From Bacillota bacterium (GTDB lineage Bacteria > Bacillota > Clostridia > Acetivibrionales > DTU013), in NCBI GenBank assembly GCA_023412665.1, contig JAEZCA010000040.1, positions 1 to 48,137 on the forward strand: a DNA stretch of 48,137 nucleotides, written 5' to 3'. This document shows, piece by piece, positions 1-8,828 of the stretch. Positions within the stretch are counted from its first letter, which is position 1; each line of letters opens with the position of its first letter. Below the pieces are notes generated by a model that was given only the letters and a program-made list of their open reading frames with translations, made no database searches and was not told the DNA's origin. The position numbers and the translations under genes were made by a program.

Positions 1-115
1 AGATTTTACTCTGCAAGTACATATTGTCTCTCACTGTTTACTTTTCAAGGTCCATTTCCCGTCCCGCCGCCCTGTCAAAGGGCTTCGTTCAGAGCGCCGC
101 TCGCATCGGAGCGAC
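1..115 (-). other. Probable leader of an rRNA operon lying left of the window
   Basis: Read leftward, this stretch follows a strong promoter and contains ACCTTGAAAAGTAAACAG. Sequences of this kind are typical of Clostridia/Bacilli rRNA leaders shortly before 16S rRNA. No coding frame with a ribosome site is seen. The 16S gene itself would start beyond position 1, so this is an inference from the leader and promoter only. A tRNA or other stable RNA operon is the main alternative. Confidence 0.45.
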
Positions 116-121
116 TTTTAT

Positions 122-150
122 ATACTATCATGCTGTTACGCTTTTGTCAA
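122..150 (-). promoter_or_regulatory. Strong leftward sigma-A promoter (probable rRNA promoter)
   Basis: On the minus strand the -35 box TTGACA (145-150) is separated by exactly 17 bases from the -10 box TAGTAT (122-127). The predicted transcription start is near 115 and points off the left edge. No open gene follows within the window, which fits a stable-RNA operon. Confidence 0.6.
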
Positions 151-376
151 CTATCTTTTTCATAACTGTTTTTTCCAGTAAGTCTTTCCGGGAACCTGCA
201 GATCACGATGTAAACAACAGTTTCTGCGGCCCGTCAGCGACAGCTTTTGTATTATAGCACCATCTATTGAAGTATGTCAAGAATAAATATAAGGCATTTA
301 CTGGTATCATATCCTCACAAGGTCTATGTGTGAAAAAGCTTTGAAAAGCCTTGATTTCCCGTAGATAAAAAAAACA

Positions 377-404
377 TTGCATTTTGTACAGCTACTGATA
401 TACT
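377..404 (+). promoter_or_regulatory. Candidate promoter of the membrane protein gene at 446
   Basis: TTGCAT (377-382), a 16-base spacer and TATACT (399-404) form a reasonable sigma-A promoter about 40 bases before the start codon. Between this and the leftward promoter (150-377) I see no gene. Confidence 0.45.
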
Positions 405-445
405 ATTCATTTGTGAATAACTAAAACAAAGAAAGAACGATACAT

Positions 446-1747
446 ATGATGCAAAACACTGTGGTCCCGGCTATTATGTGTTTGCTCCTGCTGGCGGCAG
501 GTTACATGCTGGTCCCATCTGATAAACATAAGAAGACATATTTATTACTTGCTCTAATAGGTATCCTATTAAGAATAGCTGCGGTATTGTTCCTGTACGC
601 AGAGGGTACCGACTCCGTTGGGACTGACGGCCTTTTATACCATAAGGCCGGCATATGGATAAGCAGTCAGCTTGACCGGGGGATCTCCCTTTTTAAAGTC
701 AGATATGCTTACACGTGGTATACTGTTATTGTAGGATTGGTTTACCATACATTTGGTGTTAACCGATATATCGTTTCCTATATTAATATAGCACTCACAT
801 TTTTCTCAGCAATTCTACTCTTGCGGATTGCATTGGCACACAAATATAAATTCACAAATGCTTCCTTCATAAGCCTGTCCTTTTTCTTCTTTCCGAATAT
901 TATATTATGGACTGCTGACTCAAGGAAAGAGGCGCTGACTATTTTTATATGCATTCTTTGTATATATAGCGTGCAAAGGTACGTACTCTGTGATGCTTCA
1001 TCAATTGAGCGGAATAAACCGATAGCAAAAGCCCGCGCTGCCTCATTCATCAGTATTACTTCAGTATGCATTCTGATGTGGCTATGCACACTGATCCGGA
1101 TATATATGTTTGTTCCAATAACCGCAGGTGTACTGATCAGCCTTTTCTTCGCGTACAGAAAGAGCAAAATGAAGATATACCTTGCATTTGGTCTGACAGT
1201 GATTATTAGTTCATGCATCATATTCTTTTTTACAGTCAATCCATTGCTGGCTAACTATCACGCAATTATGTTTCCGGAAGAGATAGGAAATTTTGGAGTC
1301 GATATCGCCAACAAGGTAGATAAGATCAAGCTGATGGCATCAAACAGAAACCTCTTTGCTTCGGCGGCGAATTACTTTCTGCTGCCATACCCCGGCAACA
1401 CAGGTATCGAAGAGATCAGCGGAAGTACTATTCTGAATATGATCGTCAGTATTGACATGCTCTCCTGGTATGTTTGTATGCTTCTCATTGCTGCGGGCAT
1501 ATTCTATAGCATAAAAAACAAGGAAAGCCTGCTATTGGGAATATTGGCTTTCCTCATTTCATACATCGTTATTAATATTCTTGTAGTTGAAAATGTGTCG
1601 GACACTATATACCGTTATCGTTCAGTGATCGTCGGTCCGGCACTGATGTTCATCGACTGGAAGGTGATTGCCCGTCTGAAAGAACATATTTGCAATGCCT
1701 TCAAACGTAAAGAAAACAGAGCAAAAACCGACGTCTTATCACACTGA
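446..1747 (+). CDS. Polytopic membrane protein, possible GT-C type glycosyltransferase
   Basis: This is a 433-residue, very hydrophobic protein with roughly ten or more membrane segments from the N-terminus to about residue 410 and a short basic tail. An extracytoplasmic segment near residues 55-75 contains GTDGLLYHKAG, which resembles the acidic first loop of GT-C glycosyltransferases (GT39-like), where an Asp binds the lipid-linked donor. No further motif is clear, so enzyme activity is an inference. The start ATG at 446 has only a weak A/G-rich ribosome site. ATG at 449 is equally possible. It stands alone between a leftward stable-RNA-like promoter and the oppositely oriented corrinoid gene. 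An oligosaccharide or wall-polymer role is plausible, and a flippase/polymerase-like protein is the alternative. Confidence 0.7.
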   Translation: MMQNTVVPAIMCLLLLAAGYMLVPSDKHKKTYLLLALIGILLRIAAVLFLYAEGTDSVGTDGLLYHKAGIWISSQLDRGISLFKVRYAYTWYTVIVGLVYHTFGVNRYIVSYINIALTFFSAILLLRIALAHKYKFTNASFISLSFFFFPNIILWTADSRKEALTIFICILCIYSVQRYVLCDASSIERNKPIAKARAASFISITSVCILMWLCTLIRIYMFVPITAGVLISLFFAYRKSKMKIYLAFGLTVIISSCIIFFFTVNPLLANYHAIMFPEEIGNFGVDIANKVDKIKLMASNRNLFASAANYFLLPYPGNTGIEEISGSTILNMIVSIDMLSWYVCMLLIAAGIFYSIKNKESLLLGILAFLISYIVINILVVENVSDTIYRYRSVIVGPALMFIDWKVIARLKEHICNAFKRKENRAKTDVLSH

Positions 1748-1805
1748 GTATAAATATCATGAAACCCAGCCAATTGCATCTCTTAACCAGATATGTGCTG
1801 CCTGC

Positions 1806-2444
1806 TTATTTTGCTGTGCAGAGATTTACAGCTACCTCAGCTGCAGTGGCGGCATCAGGAGTATAAATATCGGCACCTATCTGTTTGCAGAATGCATCCG
1901 TCACAGGAGCACCGCCTATCATTATTTTTACCTTATTTCTTATTCCTGCCCTCTCTATCTCCTCCACCACGGTTTTGATTTCAGGCATGGTTGTCGTAAG
2001 CAGTGCAGAGCAAGCTATTATATCTGCTCCGGTTTCGTTTGCCTTCTCAATGAATTTGTCAGCGGATACGTCTACGCCAATATCAAATACTTCGAGGCCT
2101 TTTCCTTCCATCATCATCCTCACAAGGTTTTTGCCGATATCATGCAGGTCTCCCTTCACGGTGCCGATAACTACCTTTCCCTTTGCCTGTACACCGCTTG
2201 AGGCAAGCAGCGGCTGAAGCAGTTCTGTTCCTGCCTTCATCGCACGTGCCGCTATCAGCACTTCCGGTACATAAACCTCGTCATTCTTGAATTTTACACC
2301 GATGATAGACATGCCATCCAAGAGACCCTGTTCAAGTATCACCTTTGCATCGATACCCTCTTCAATCGCCTTTGTTACAAGCTCCTTGACAACCTTTGCC
2401 CTGCCCTGCTGCAGATTCTGTGAAATTTCTGCTAGTATACTCAT
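1806..2444 (-). CDS. Corrinoid (B12-binding) methyltransferase protein
   Basis: This 212-residue protein has the two-domain layout of MtaC/MtbC/MttC-type corrinoid proteins. An N-terminal helical cap (about 1-85) is followed by a Rossmann-like cobalamin domain with the lower-ligand motif DLHDIG, then the SALLTTTM and GGAPV segments. The protein carries a methyl group on cobalt between a substrate-specific methyltransferase and a second one that passes it on to tetrahydrofolate, CoM or another acceptor. I chose the ATG at 2444 because GAAGGGGTG lies just upstream; an upstream in-frame start adds 16 unsupported residues. It lies 79 bases downstream of the PocR regulator gene on the same strand. 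A cognate substrate methyltransferase (MtxB) is not in the window. Confidence 0.9.
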   Translation of the reverse strand: MSILAEISQNLQQGRAKVVKELVTKAIEEGIDAKVILEQGLLDGMSIIGVKFKNDEVYVPEVLIAARAMKAGTELLQPLLASSGVQAKGKVVIGTVKGDLHDIGKNLVRMMMEGKGLEVFDIGVDVSADKFIEKANETGADIIACSALLTTTMPEIKTVVEEIERAGIRNKVKIMIGGAPVTDAFCKQIGADIYTPDAATAAEVAVNLCTAK

Positions 2445-2523
2445 TAATCGACACCCCTTCTGGGAAATTTCCCGTTGCTTCGCGATTCTCACCCTTTGGT
2501 TGAATACGCCTATATATAATTTG

Positions 2524-3810
2524 TTAAAGGCTTAACTGTCCTTTTCTTTCCCTGAACCTACCGGGGCTGATACCCACATAGCTTCTGAATACCCTGGTAA
2601 AATAGCTTTGATCCTCATATCCCACCATGTTGGCCACATCCACGAGCGGAATATCATGATCCGCAAGCAATTTCTTGCTCATTTCAATCCTGATCCTGTT
2701 CAAATAAGTGTTGAAATTACAATTCATTTCTTTCTTGAATATGGCGCAAAAATATGATGTACTGAGCTGAACATGGCCGGCAACGTCCTCGAGCATTATC
2801 TTTCTCATATAGTTCCGCTTTATGTAATCAACAGCTTTATATATAACATCGATATGTTTTACATCCTTCAGATTGAAAACGCAATCCGTAAAACGTATCA
2901 TTATTCCCGACAGCCAGTACGTAAGTTCATCTATGGTATTGAAGCCGTTTATCTGAGACAGATAATTGCAATTGAGGCCGAATATCTGCTCAATGTCGGC
3001 CCCGCCCTCAAGCGCAGCCCTTGACAGTAGCACGATCAGCTCCAGGATTCTGGCCTTCATTACATCAAAATTTCCGCCTGATGTAAAGAAAACATGTCCC
3101 AGTATTTCATTGAGAACCTTCTGTGAACCTGACTTATCACCAAGCGGTATCAGCGACAGCAGCTCTTTCTCCTTCTCGACGGGATAGGTTCTGGTATCAG
3201 AGCTCTCGTTTGCTAATGACTTTATATAGTGCACATACTCCGAAATCCTCGACTGCTGCTCCAGAGCCTCGGTCCTTGCCCTGCAAGCATTATCCGGACT
3301 GTCCGCTATATATAAGGATACCATAAAAAGCATTTCTGACAAGTCCTTTACTGTTTCCGGACTAATTATCGGCAACAGCCGTACCTGTTGTTCTATTTCG
3401 CTGATTTTCTTCTTGTCAAAGCCGCCATTTATAATTATCTCTTCAATCAGCAGCTCATCAGGCTCCATCATGAGTACCGGCCCTCCAAGAACAGCCCCCT
3501 TTGAGACACCATCGCTCATTATTGGCGAAACCCAATGGACCAGCCCTATCGGACAGAAAAATATGTACCTGCCGCCAAATCTCTCAGCTTGATAGCTTCC
3601 GTACAGATGAGCGTTGCTGCATTTTTTATCTATACTCCCAAGACTTTTGCACAGTTCGCACTGTCCCTTTGGCGAAGCATGGACAACTGTGTTGCCATGA
3701 GTATCGATGACCAGGCATTCCGCACCTATAGACCGGCTGTAAGTCTGAGCAGCATGCCTTGATCTGTCAAGATCGAGCTGTGGTACATCTGCAGTTTGAA
3801 TACCCCTCAT
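2524..3810 (-). CDS. PocR-domain AraC-family transcriptional regulator
   Basis: This 428-residue regulator has an N-terminal PocR sensory domain (about 10-175). The cysteine-bearing segments CELCKSL and KCSNAH and the FFCPIGLVHWVSPI stretch are typical of this ligand-binding fold. A helical linker (180-320) and two AraC helix-turn-helix units (about 330-425) follow, including VANMVGYEDQSYFTRVF. PocR itself responds to propanediol in the B12-dependent pdu system. In Clostridia this domain pairs with corrinoid methyltransferase genes, as it does here. It probably activates the corrinoid gene downstream and perhaps the divergent methyltransferase at 4099. The ribosome site is weak (GAAAGAGAG). 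The 288 bases between the divergent starts are AT-rich and should hold the control sites. Confidence 0.88.
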   Translation of the reverse strand: MRGIQTADVPQLDLDRSRHAAQTYSRSIGAECLVIDTHGNTVVHASPKGQCELCKSLGSIDKKCSNAHLYGSYQAERFGGRYIFFCPIGLVHWVSPIMSDGVSKGAVLGGPVLMMEPDELLIEEIIINGGFDKKKISEIEQQVRLLPIISPETVKDLSEMLFMVSLYIADSPDNACRARTEALEQQSRISEYVHYIKSLANESSDTRTYPVEKEKELLSLIPLGDKSGSQKVLNEILGHVFFTSGGNFDVMKARILELIVLLSRAALEGGADIEQIFGLNCNYLSQINGFNTIDELTYWLSGIMIRFTDCVFNLKDVKHIDVIYKAVDYIKRNYMRKIMLEDVAGHVQLSTSYFCAIFKKEMNCNFNTYLNRIRIEMSKKLLADHDIPLVDVANMVGYEDQSYFTRVFRSYVGISPGRFRERKGQLSL

Positions 3811-4098
3811 GCCTACTCTCTTTCTGACCCCGGCAACTTATCAGAACAGATTCCCGTTATCGTCACCGCTTATCATAATACTTTTTTATTAGTTCGTATT
3901 TAAAATTATTTTAGTTTTTTGGATTTTTTAACGATTTAGTATAAACATTTTACCACAGCAAATTAAATAATAAAATAGTACAAATCTTTAAAATCTATTT
4001 ATATAATTCAATTGCATAGTTTTGTTATATTAGCATTATCAGAATGTAAAAGTTGATTTTATTTGTAATAATTAAATATTCAATAAGTGAGGTTCAAT

Positions 4099-5103
4099 AT
4101 GAGAATCAATATGAACGAATGGGCAGAAGAAATCATTAACTCCAGCAAGAGGCTTTCAATGCCGATAATGACTTATCCGGGACTTAAGCTTGTCGGACTG
4201 GGAATAATGGATGTAATACAGGATGGCGAAGGCCAGTTCAGATGCATATATGAGCTGTCGCAAAAATACCCCTCCATAGCAGCGATGACAATCATGGACC
4301 TGTCAGTTGAAGCTGAAGTCTTCGGAAGCAAGATAAGATATTCTGCCGATGAAGTTCCCGCTGTCTCAGGCAGCATAGTAGACGGCGAAACCTCCGCAAG
4401 AGAGCTTAAAATGCCCGTGCCCGGCGCAGGAAGGACCGGAGCTTACCTTAGAGCGGCAGAGCTGTGCGCGCAGAACATCAGCGGCAAGCCTTCCTTTGGG
4501 GGACAAATAGGCCCGTTTTCGCTGGCATGCAGGTTGTTTGACATGACAGAAATAATGGTGGCGCTGTTTGATGAGCCCGAAACAGTCCATATATTATTGG
4601 AAAAAGCCACAGAATTCCTATCGGCATATGCAAAAGCCTTCAAAGATTCAGGAGCCAACGGCATCATAATCGCCGAGCCCGCAGCGGGACTGTTGTCTCC
4701 TGACCAGTGTACAGAATTCTCCTCGGAGTATGTTAAAAAAATAGTTGATGCAGTTCAGGATGATCATTTCATGGTTATACTCCATAATTGCGGAAATACC
4801 ACCAGACTGGTTCCTTCATTGATGTCCACCGGCGCCGGCGGATATCATTTCGGCAATGCGGTCGACATGACAGCCATACTGCCTCAGGTACCGTCTGACC
4901 GGCTGGTATTTGGTAACATTGACCCGGCAAGGACCTTTAAGAATGGTACTGTTGAGGATGTAAGGGAGAAAACCCGCGAGCTGCTTGAAAAAACAGCCGG
5001 CTACAAAAATTTTGTCATATCATCCGGCTGCGATATACCCCCCGGAACACCTAATAAAAACATTGAAGCCTTCTTCGAAGCAGTAGCTGAATATAACGGG
5101 TGA
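4099..5103 (+). CDS. Uroporphyrinogen decarboxylase-family methyltransferase (MtaA/MtbA-like)
   Basis: This 334-residue protein of the UroD/MtaA superfamily fills most of a TIM-barrel length. The zinc ligands of methylcobamide:CoM methyltransferases are visible as His and Cys in LHNCGNT and a later Cys in SSGCDIPPGTP. This places it with methyl-transfer enzymes rather than heme decarboxylases. It would take the methyl group from a corrinoid protein such as the one at 1806-2444 and pass it to an unknown acceptor. The start at ATG 4099 has GTGAGG seven bases upstream. An in-frame GTG at 4087 is less likely. It is divergent from the PocR regulator, which suggests shared control. The acceptor (tetrahydrofolate, a thiol or other) cannot be read from sequence. 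Confidence 0.85.
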   Translation: MRINMNEWAEEIINSSKRLSMPIMTYPGLKLVGLGIMDVIQDGEGQFRCIYELSQKYPSIAAMTIMDLSVEAEVFGSKIRYSADEVPAVSGSIVDGETSARELKMPVPGAGRTGAYLRAAELCAQNISGKPSFGGQIGPFSLACRLFDMTEIMVALFDEPETVHILLEKATEFLSAYAKAFKDSGANGIIIAEPAAGLLSPDQCTEFSSEYVKKIVDAVQDDHFMVILHNCGNTTRLVPSLMSTGAGGYHFGNAVDMTAILPQVPSDRLVFGNIDPARTFKNGTVEDVREKTRELLEKTAGYKNFVISSGCDIPPGTPNKNIEAFFEAVAEYNG

Positions 5104-5108
5104 ATATG

Positions 5109-5693
5109 TCAGTGGCCGCAAAGAAGGTCGCGGAGCTTTAGGATGTCTGCTTCGCAGGTTTGCTTGAGGCTGCGGTTATAAATGACACTGGCCGGATGGT
5201 AGAGAGGGAAAAGCATGTATTCCCGCCCTTCAATCTTTTCCATGGCGGGGATGCCATGGCATTCACCTATATTCATTGAAAAATTTCCTGTTACGGCTCT
5301 CAATGGAACATTTCCAAGGGTCACGATACAGGTGGGACATATCATTTCTATCTCCCTTAACAGATATGGCCTGCCAGCTGTGATCTCATCCCTTGCCGCC
5401 GGCCTGTTCGACAATCTGCCCGTCTTTGGATTTTCCTTTGAAAGCCTGTATTTTATAGCATTTGTGATATATATATCTTCTCTTTTTATGCCGGCCAGTT
5501 CAAGGAATTCATCCAGATTTTTTCCGGCGGCACCGGAAAATGGGCGTGAAAGCTTTACCTCCTCGCGACCTGGTGCCTCACCTATCAAAAGCAGCCTGGG
5601 CTCAATGCACCCGCATCCAAATACAAACTCATTACCCGCAAACTGCTGCGCATACTCATCATACAATCTCTTGAGCATCGCTTCATTATTCAT
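5109..5693 (-). CDS. Family-4-like uracil-DNA glycosylase paralogue lacking Fe-S cysteines
   Basis: This 194-residue protein has the UDG superfamily core. It shows GEAPGREE (about 39-45), the RPFSGAAGKNLDEFL segment and a late HPAS motif in place of HPAALL. Its neighbour at 5873 has the four cluster cysteines of family-4 enzymes; this one does not. The Cys positions equivalent to KCRPP and SCLPWL are Tyr82 and Gly107, and the N-terminal C-x2-C is absent (only GCGC at 27-29). It may therefore fold without a cluster, or act on another substrate. The start ATG has AAGGAG upstream. It is convergent with the methyltransferase gene, with only a few bases between the ends. Confidence 0.85.
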   Translation of the reverse strand: MNNEAMLKRLYDEYAQQFAGNEFVFGCGCIEPRLLLIGEAPGREEVKLSRPFSGAAGKNLDEFLELAGIKREDIYITNAIKYRLSKENPKTGRLSNRPAARDEITAGRPYLLREIEMICPTCIVTLGNVPLRAVTGNFSMNIGECHGIPAMEKIEGREYMLFPLYHPASVIYNRSLKQTCEADILKLRDLLCGH

Positions 5694-5872
5694 ACTTTGT
5701 CTCCTTAATATATAGACTGATCCCTTGTCCCACGCTGTTCGCGAAGCAGTCTGAATGAGATGCCGGCCTTCTGCTAGTCGAAAACTGTATCCTGTCTAAA
5801 CTGCATCCTAGCGATACTACATTAAGATTAGTCTGAATCTCCAGCCTCTCTTTACGGAATAAAAGATCAGGC

Positions 5873-6433
5873 TCAGCGATTCAGTTCATCCAGCTTGAGC
5901 TTGACCTGTTTCATGTCCTCGTACATGAGCGCTTTTTTTGACACATCCCGAAGCAGCGCCGCGGGATGGAAGGTCGGCATGATCCAGAAGCCCTTTCGTT
6001 CTGTCCACTGGCCTCTGATCTGTGTTATTTTTGCATTTCGGTCTATGATATACTTCATTGCAGTCGAGCCCATACATACCATTATTTGCGGCTTGATCAG
6101 CGCTGTCTGGTTCCGCAGCCACGGCAGACAGCTTTCGGCCTCATCATCTGCAGGCACACGGTTTGACGGCGGACGGCACTTGACGATATTGCATATATAA
6201 TAGTCATCTTCCTTGAACATAAGCGCGGACAGCAAAAGGTCCAGAAGCTGGCCTGCCGCACCTACAAAAGGTTTGCCCTGCCTATCCTCCTGCTCTCCCG
6301 GTCCCTCGCCGACAAGCATTACCGGGGCAGTTTTGGATCCTCGGCCTATGACAATGTTTGTCCTCGTTTTACCAAGGCCGCACAGCATACACTCAGAGCA
6401 CTTCTTCTCAAGCTCGTCCCACCCCAGCATCAA
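5873..6433 (-). CDS. Type-4 uracil-DNA glycosylase (4Fe-4S)
   Basis: This 186-residue protein is a standard family-4 UDG that removes uracil from DNA and starts base-excision repair. The cluster ligands are Cys12, Cys15, Cys86 and Cys102. The active-site motifs are GEGPGEQED (42-50), GKPFVGAAG and the C-terminal THPAALLRD-like stretch (FHPAALLRD). The start is uncertain. TTG at 6433 has a GGGGGG ribosome site about 7 bases upstream, and ATG at 6430 is one codon in; either gives almost the same protein. The 179 bases separating it from the Fe-S-less paralogue downstream contain no recognisable gene. Confidence 0.9.
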   Translation of the reverse strand: MMLGWDELEKKCSECMLCGLGKTRTNIVIGRGSKTAPVMLVGEGPGEQEDRQGKPFVGAAGQLLDLLLSALMFKEDDYYICNIVKCRPPSNRVPADDEAESCLPWLRNQTALIKPQIMVCMGSTAMKYIIDRNAKITQIRGQWTERKGFWIMPTFHPAALLRDVSKKALMYEDMKQVKLKLDELNR

Positions 6434-6550
6434 CTCATTACCCCCCTGACAAAAGTATCTGTCTCCTGCCTGTCAGCATCAGCAGGATCCGGTCACCGTC
6501 CGCCAAAAACCAGCGAAGCGGCATCGGCAGACAGCCTGACACTCGAAACG

Positions 6551-7498
6551 CTAGTCTATTGAAGCTCTATAATAATCATAAGTGCATTTCGTCGTAAAAC
6601 CACATGACTTATAGAGCGATAATGCCGTATCATTGACACAATCAACCTCAAGGGCAACATGTGAAGGTCTGCTTGATAAAGCCTTATTCACAACAAGTCC
6701 AAGGGCAGCTCTTCCATGACCGACGCCGCGGTATTCAGGCTTAATGCCGAAGCCATAGATGAAGATATCGTCCTTTTCTGTGTTAAGCCTTATCATGCCA
6801 ATGTCCTTGCCCTCTGTGGCAACTATAAACATCTGAGTCTTTGCTGCAGCGCCTTTGTGTTCCTGACAATCAAGCCAGGCTTCGTTATAAAATGCTCTGG
6901 ATTCTTCAACCGGAGTATTAAAGCATATCGAATCCATCCCAGAAATAAGCTCTATATCATCCTGCACAGCTCTTCTCAATTCGACTGGACGTGTGACCTT
7001 TATCGGTACCATATCGCCGGGCAATTCCATCAAATGCTCGGAATGATCATAGACAGCTCCTGATGCCTTTATAAACTCAGTTCCCGAAGCCGATCCTCTA
7101 TCATTAATAAACAATATGCTCCTGACATTCCTTGCCTTCAATTCTTCAATGGCATGTCCAAAAAGTACTGAGCAGATTCCCTTCCTTCTGTATGAGGGTT
7201 CGACCATGCCGCTTATCTCAGCTTCAGATCTTCCGAAGCAATAAACTGCAAGATAGCCTGCCAGAGCACCATTCTTGTCAAAACATAGAAAATCGTCATT
7301 TGAACCTGGCTTACGGTCTGTAATGATATCCCAGTTCAGCTTCAGCCTTATTCCATCATGTTGGTTGCACAGTTCTTCAAGACCTCGTATTGCGGCAAGG
7401 TCATTTTCATTGAGGGTCTGTCTTGTCACTATTTCGAGCTCATCTTTATCAAAGCCCCGCCCTGTCTTTTCAGCAAAGCTGCCGCTATTCCCACTCAT
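6551..7498 (-). CDS. Tandem GNAT-domain acetyltransferase
   Basis: This 315-residue protein contains two GNAT folds. The first (about 20-150) carries the acetyl-CoA loop in SYRRKGICSVLFG. The second (about 170-310) carries PEYRGVGHGRAALG followed by LEVDCVN and a C-terminal LYKSCGF motif. The second domain has the better Q/R-x-x-G-x-G/A pyrophosphate loop and is probably the active one. The substrate is unknown; small-molecule or N-terminal acetylation are both possible. The start ATG at 7498 has AAAGGATGA upstream. It sits between the UDG gene and the MFS gene, all leftward, with gaps of about 90-120 bases, so co-transcription is possible but not shown. Confidence 0.8.
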   Translation of the reverse strand: MSGNSGSFAEKTGRGFDKDELEIVTRQTLNENDLAAIRGLEELCNQHDGIRLKLNWDIITDRKPGSNDDFLCFDKNGALAGYLAVYCFGRSEAEISGMVEPSYRRKGICSVLFGHAIEELKARNVRSILFINDRGSASGTEFIKASGAVYDHSEHLMELPGDMVPIKVTRPVELRRAVQDDIELISGMDSICFNTPVEESRAFYNEAWLDCQEHKGAAAKTQMFIVATEGKDIGMIRLNTEKDDIFIYGFGIKPEYRGVGHGRAALGLVVNKALSSRPSHVALEVDCVNDTALSLYKSCGFTTKCTYDYYRASID

Positions 7499-7585
7499 AT
7501 ATTGTCATCCTTTTGCCAAGAATTATTGCTGTTTATCATAATGCGTCCCATGGGGCGGTACCCACTGCCTGATAAAAACGAATCG

Positions 7586-8827
7586 TTATTTAGTCTCCAT
7601 ATGCTCGATGCCTTCAAAGGCCGATTTAGCCTGCGGCTTTGGTTCACCGTGCTTTACTAGCATCATGAAGAAGAACGCCAGAACCATCGCTATGCTGGCA
7701 TATACAAACAGGAACCTGTCACCTACGATATCCTTTATATAACCAAACAATATGGGGCTTACTATAGCAGCCGTCATTGAGAAGAAATAGTAATAGCCCG
7801 TGTATTTTCCGACTCCCTTGTTTGAGGTCATTTCGACCACCATCGGGTAGGAATTGATGTTTATCAGCGCCCAGCTGATACCGCCTATCCCAAGCAGTAC
7901 ATAGATTATGTATGGGTTGAGTCCCATAGTAAAATTCATTGTCACGAATACTAAAAACAATACTGCGATGCCGATAAGTATGGTTTTTTTCCTTCCGATC
8001 CTGGAGGCCAGAAAGCCCGAAGGAATGGAAAAAATGACGAGCATGGCCGAGAATACGGCCAGCATGAAGGATGACTGGCTCTTATCTATATTCAGCACTA
8101 CTTCTCCGAATGTGGAGAAAAAGGTTTCGACGGCATTGTATGAAGTGAACCAGAAAAATATTGCAATAAGAAGGAAAATGAGGCTAAGTCCGAAACCTTT
8201 CTCGCGTTCGGCTTTGCCGGCCGCCTGTTCCTGAGTTTGTTTATCGTCCGCTATCTCCTTTGGTTCATGGATCATCAGATACATCAATATTATTGTCACT
8301 ATCATTATAACTGCGCTAACGGCAAAAGGCAGATACTCATTCAATTTAAAGAGGAACCCCCCGATAAGGAAAGCAATAACTGCGCCGACACCGCCCATGA
8401 AATTGATAACTCCGTTTGCCTTGCTGCGCAGCGGCCTTGGTGTGAAGTCAGGCATGAGCGCAACAGTCGGCGCCCTGTAAATACTCATGAAAAAATTCAT
8501 TGCAATAACAGTAATCATAACAGGCACCAGGCTCAGTCTGAACACCGGTATCAGTATAAACGCCAGCGCTGATAACGGTATCCCGACAAGCAAATAAGGC
8601 ATTCGTCTGCCATATCTGGTGTTGGTCCTGTCGCTAAGTGCGCCGAAAATAGGCAGGAAAACAACTGCAAAGACATTGTCTATCGTCATTACTGAACCGA
8701 CGGCTACACCTGATAATCCAAGGTCTTTCAGGTATATCGGCATCGCAATGTTGTAGATGCCCCATACTATACTGACTGTAAAAAACCCCAGGCCAATGAG
8801 CATTGTTTGCTTGTAATTAAGCTTCAT
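7586..8827 (-). CDS. MFS transporter, GPH/SLC45-like sugar porter family
   Basis: This 413-residue protein has about 12 membrane segments. The loop after segment 2 contains GALSDRTNTRYGRRMPY, the D-R-GRR-P signature found in cation-coupled sugar transporters of the GPH/SLC45 type. A hydrophilic central loop (about 190-215) divides two six-helix halves. It begins one base downstream of the glycerophosphodiesterase stop, which strongly suggests one transcript and a linked role. Possible cargo is therefore a glycerophosphodiester, glycerol derivative or sugar. Substrate cannot be assigned from sequence. Confidence 0.82.
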   Translation of the reverse strand: MKLNYKQTMLIGLGFFTVSIVWGIYNIAMPIYLKDLGLSGVAVGSVMTIDNVFAVVFLPIFGALSDRTNTRYGRRMPYLLVGIPLSALAFILIPVFRLSLVPVMITVIAMNFFMSIYRAPTVALMPDFTPRPLRSKANGVINFMGGVGAVIAFLIGGFLFKLNEYLPFAVSAVIMIVTIILMYLMIHEPKEIADDKQTQEQAAGKAEREKGFGLSLIFLLIAIFFWFTSYNAVETFFSTFGEVVLNIDKSQSSFMLAVFSAMLVIFSIPSGFLASRIGRKKTILIGIAVLFLVFVTMNFTMGLNPYIIYVLLGIGGISWALININSYPMVVEMTSNKGVGKYTGYYYFFSMTAAIVSPILFGYIKDIVGDRFLFVYASIAMVLAFFFMMLVKHGEPKPQAKSAFEGIEHMETK

Positions 8828-8828
8828 A

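Noticed and set aside
24..257. Rightward 77-residue frame at the left edge
   Set aside because: No ribosome site, and it lies over the leftward promoter and leader; composition is not protein-like.
1695..2201. Long rightward frames opposite the corrinoid protein gene
   Set aside because: They are mirror frames of a clearly assigned gene and have no ribosome site or family features.
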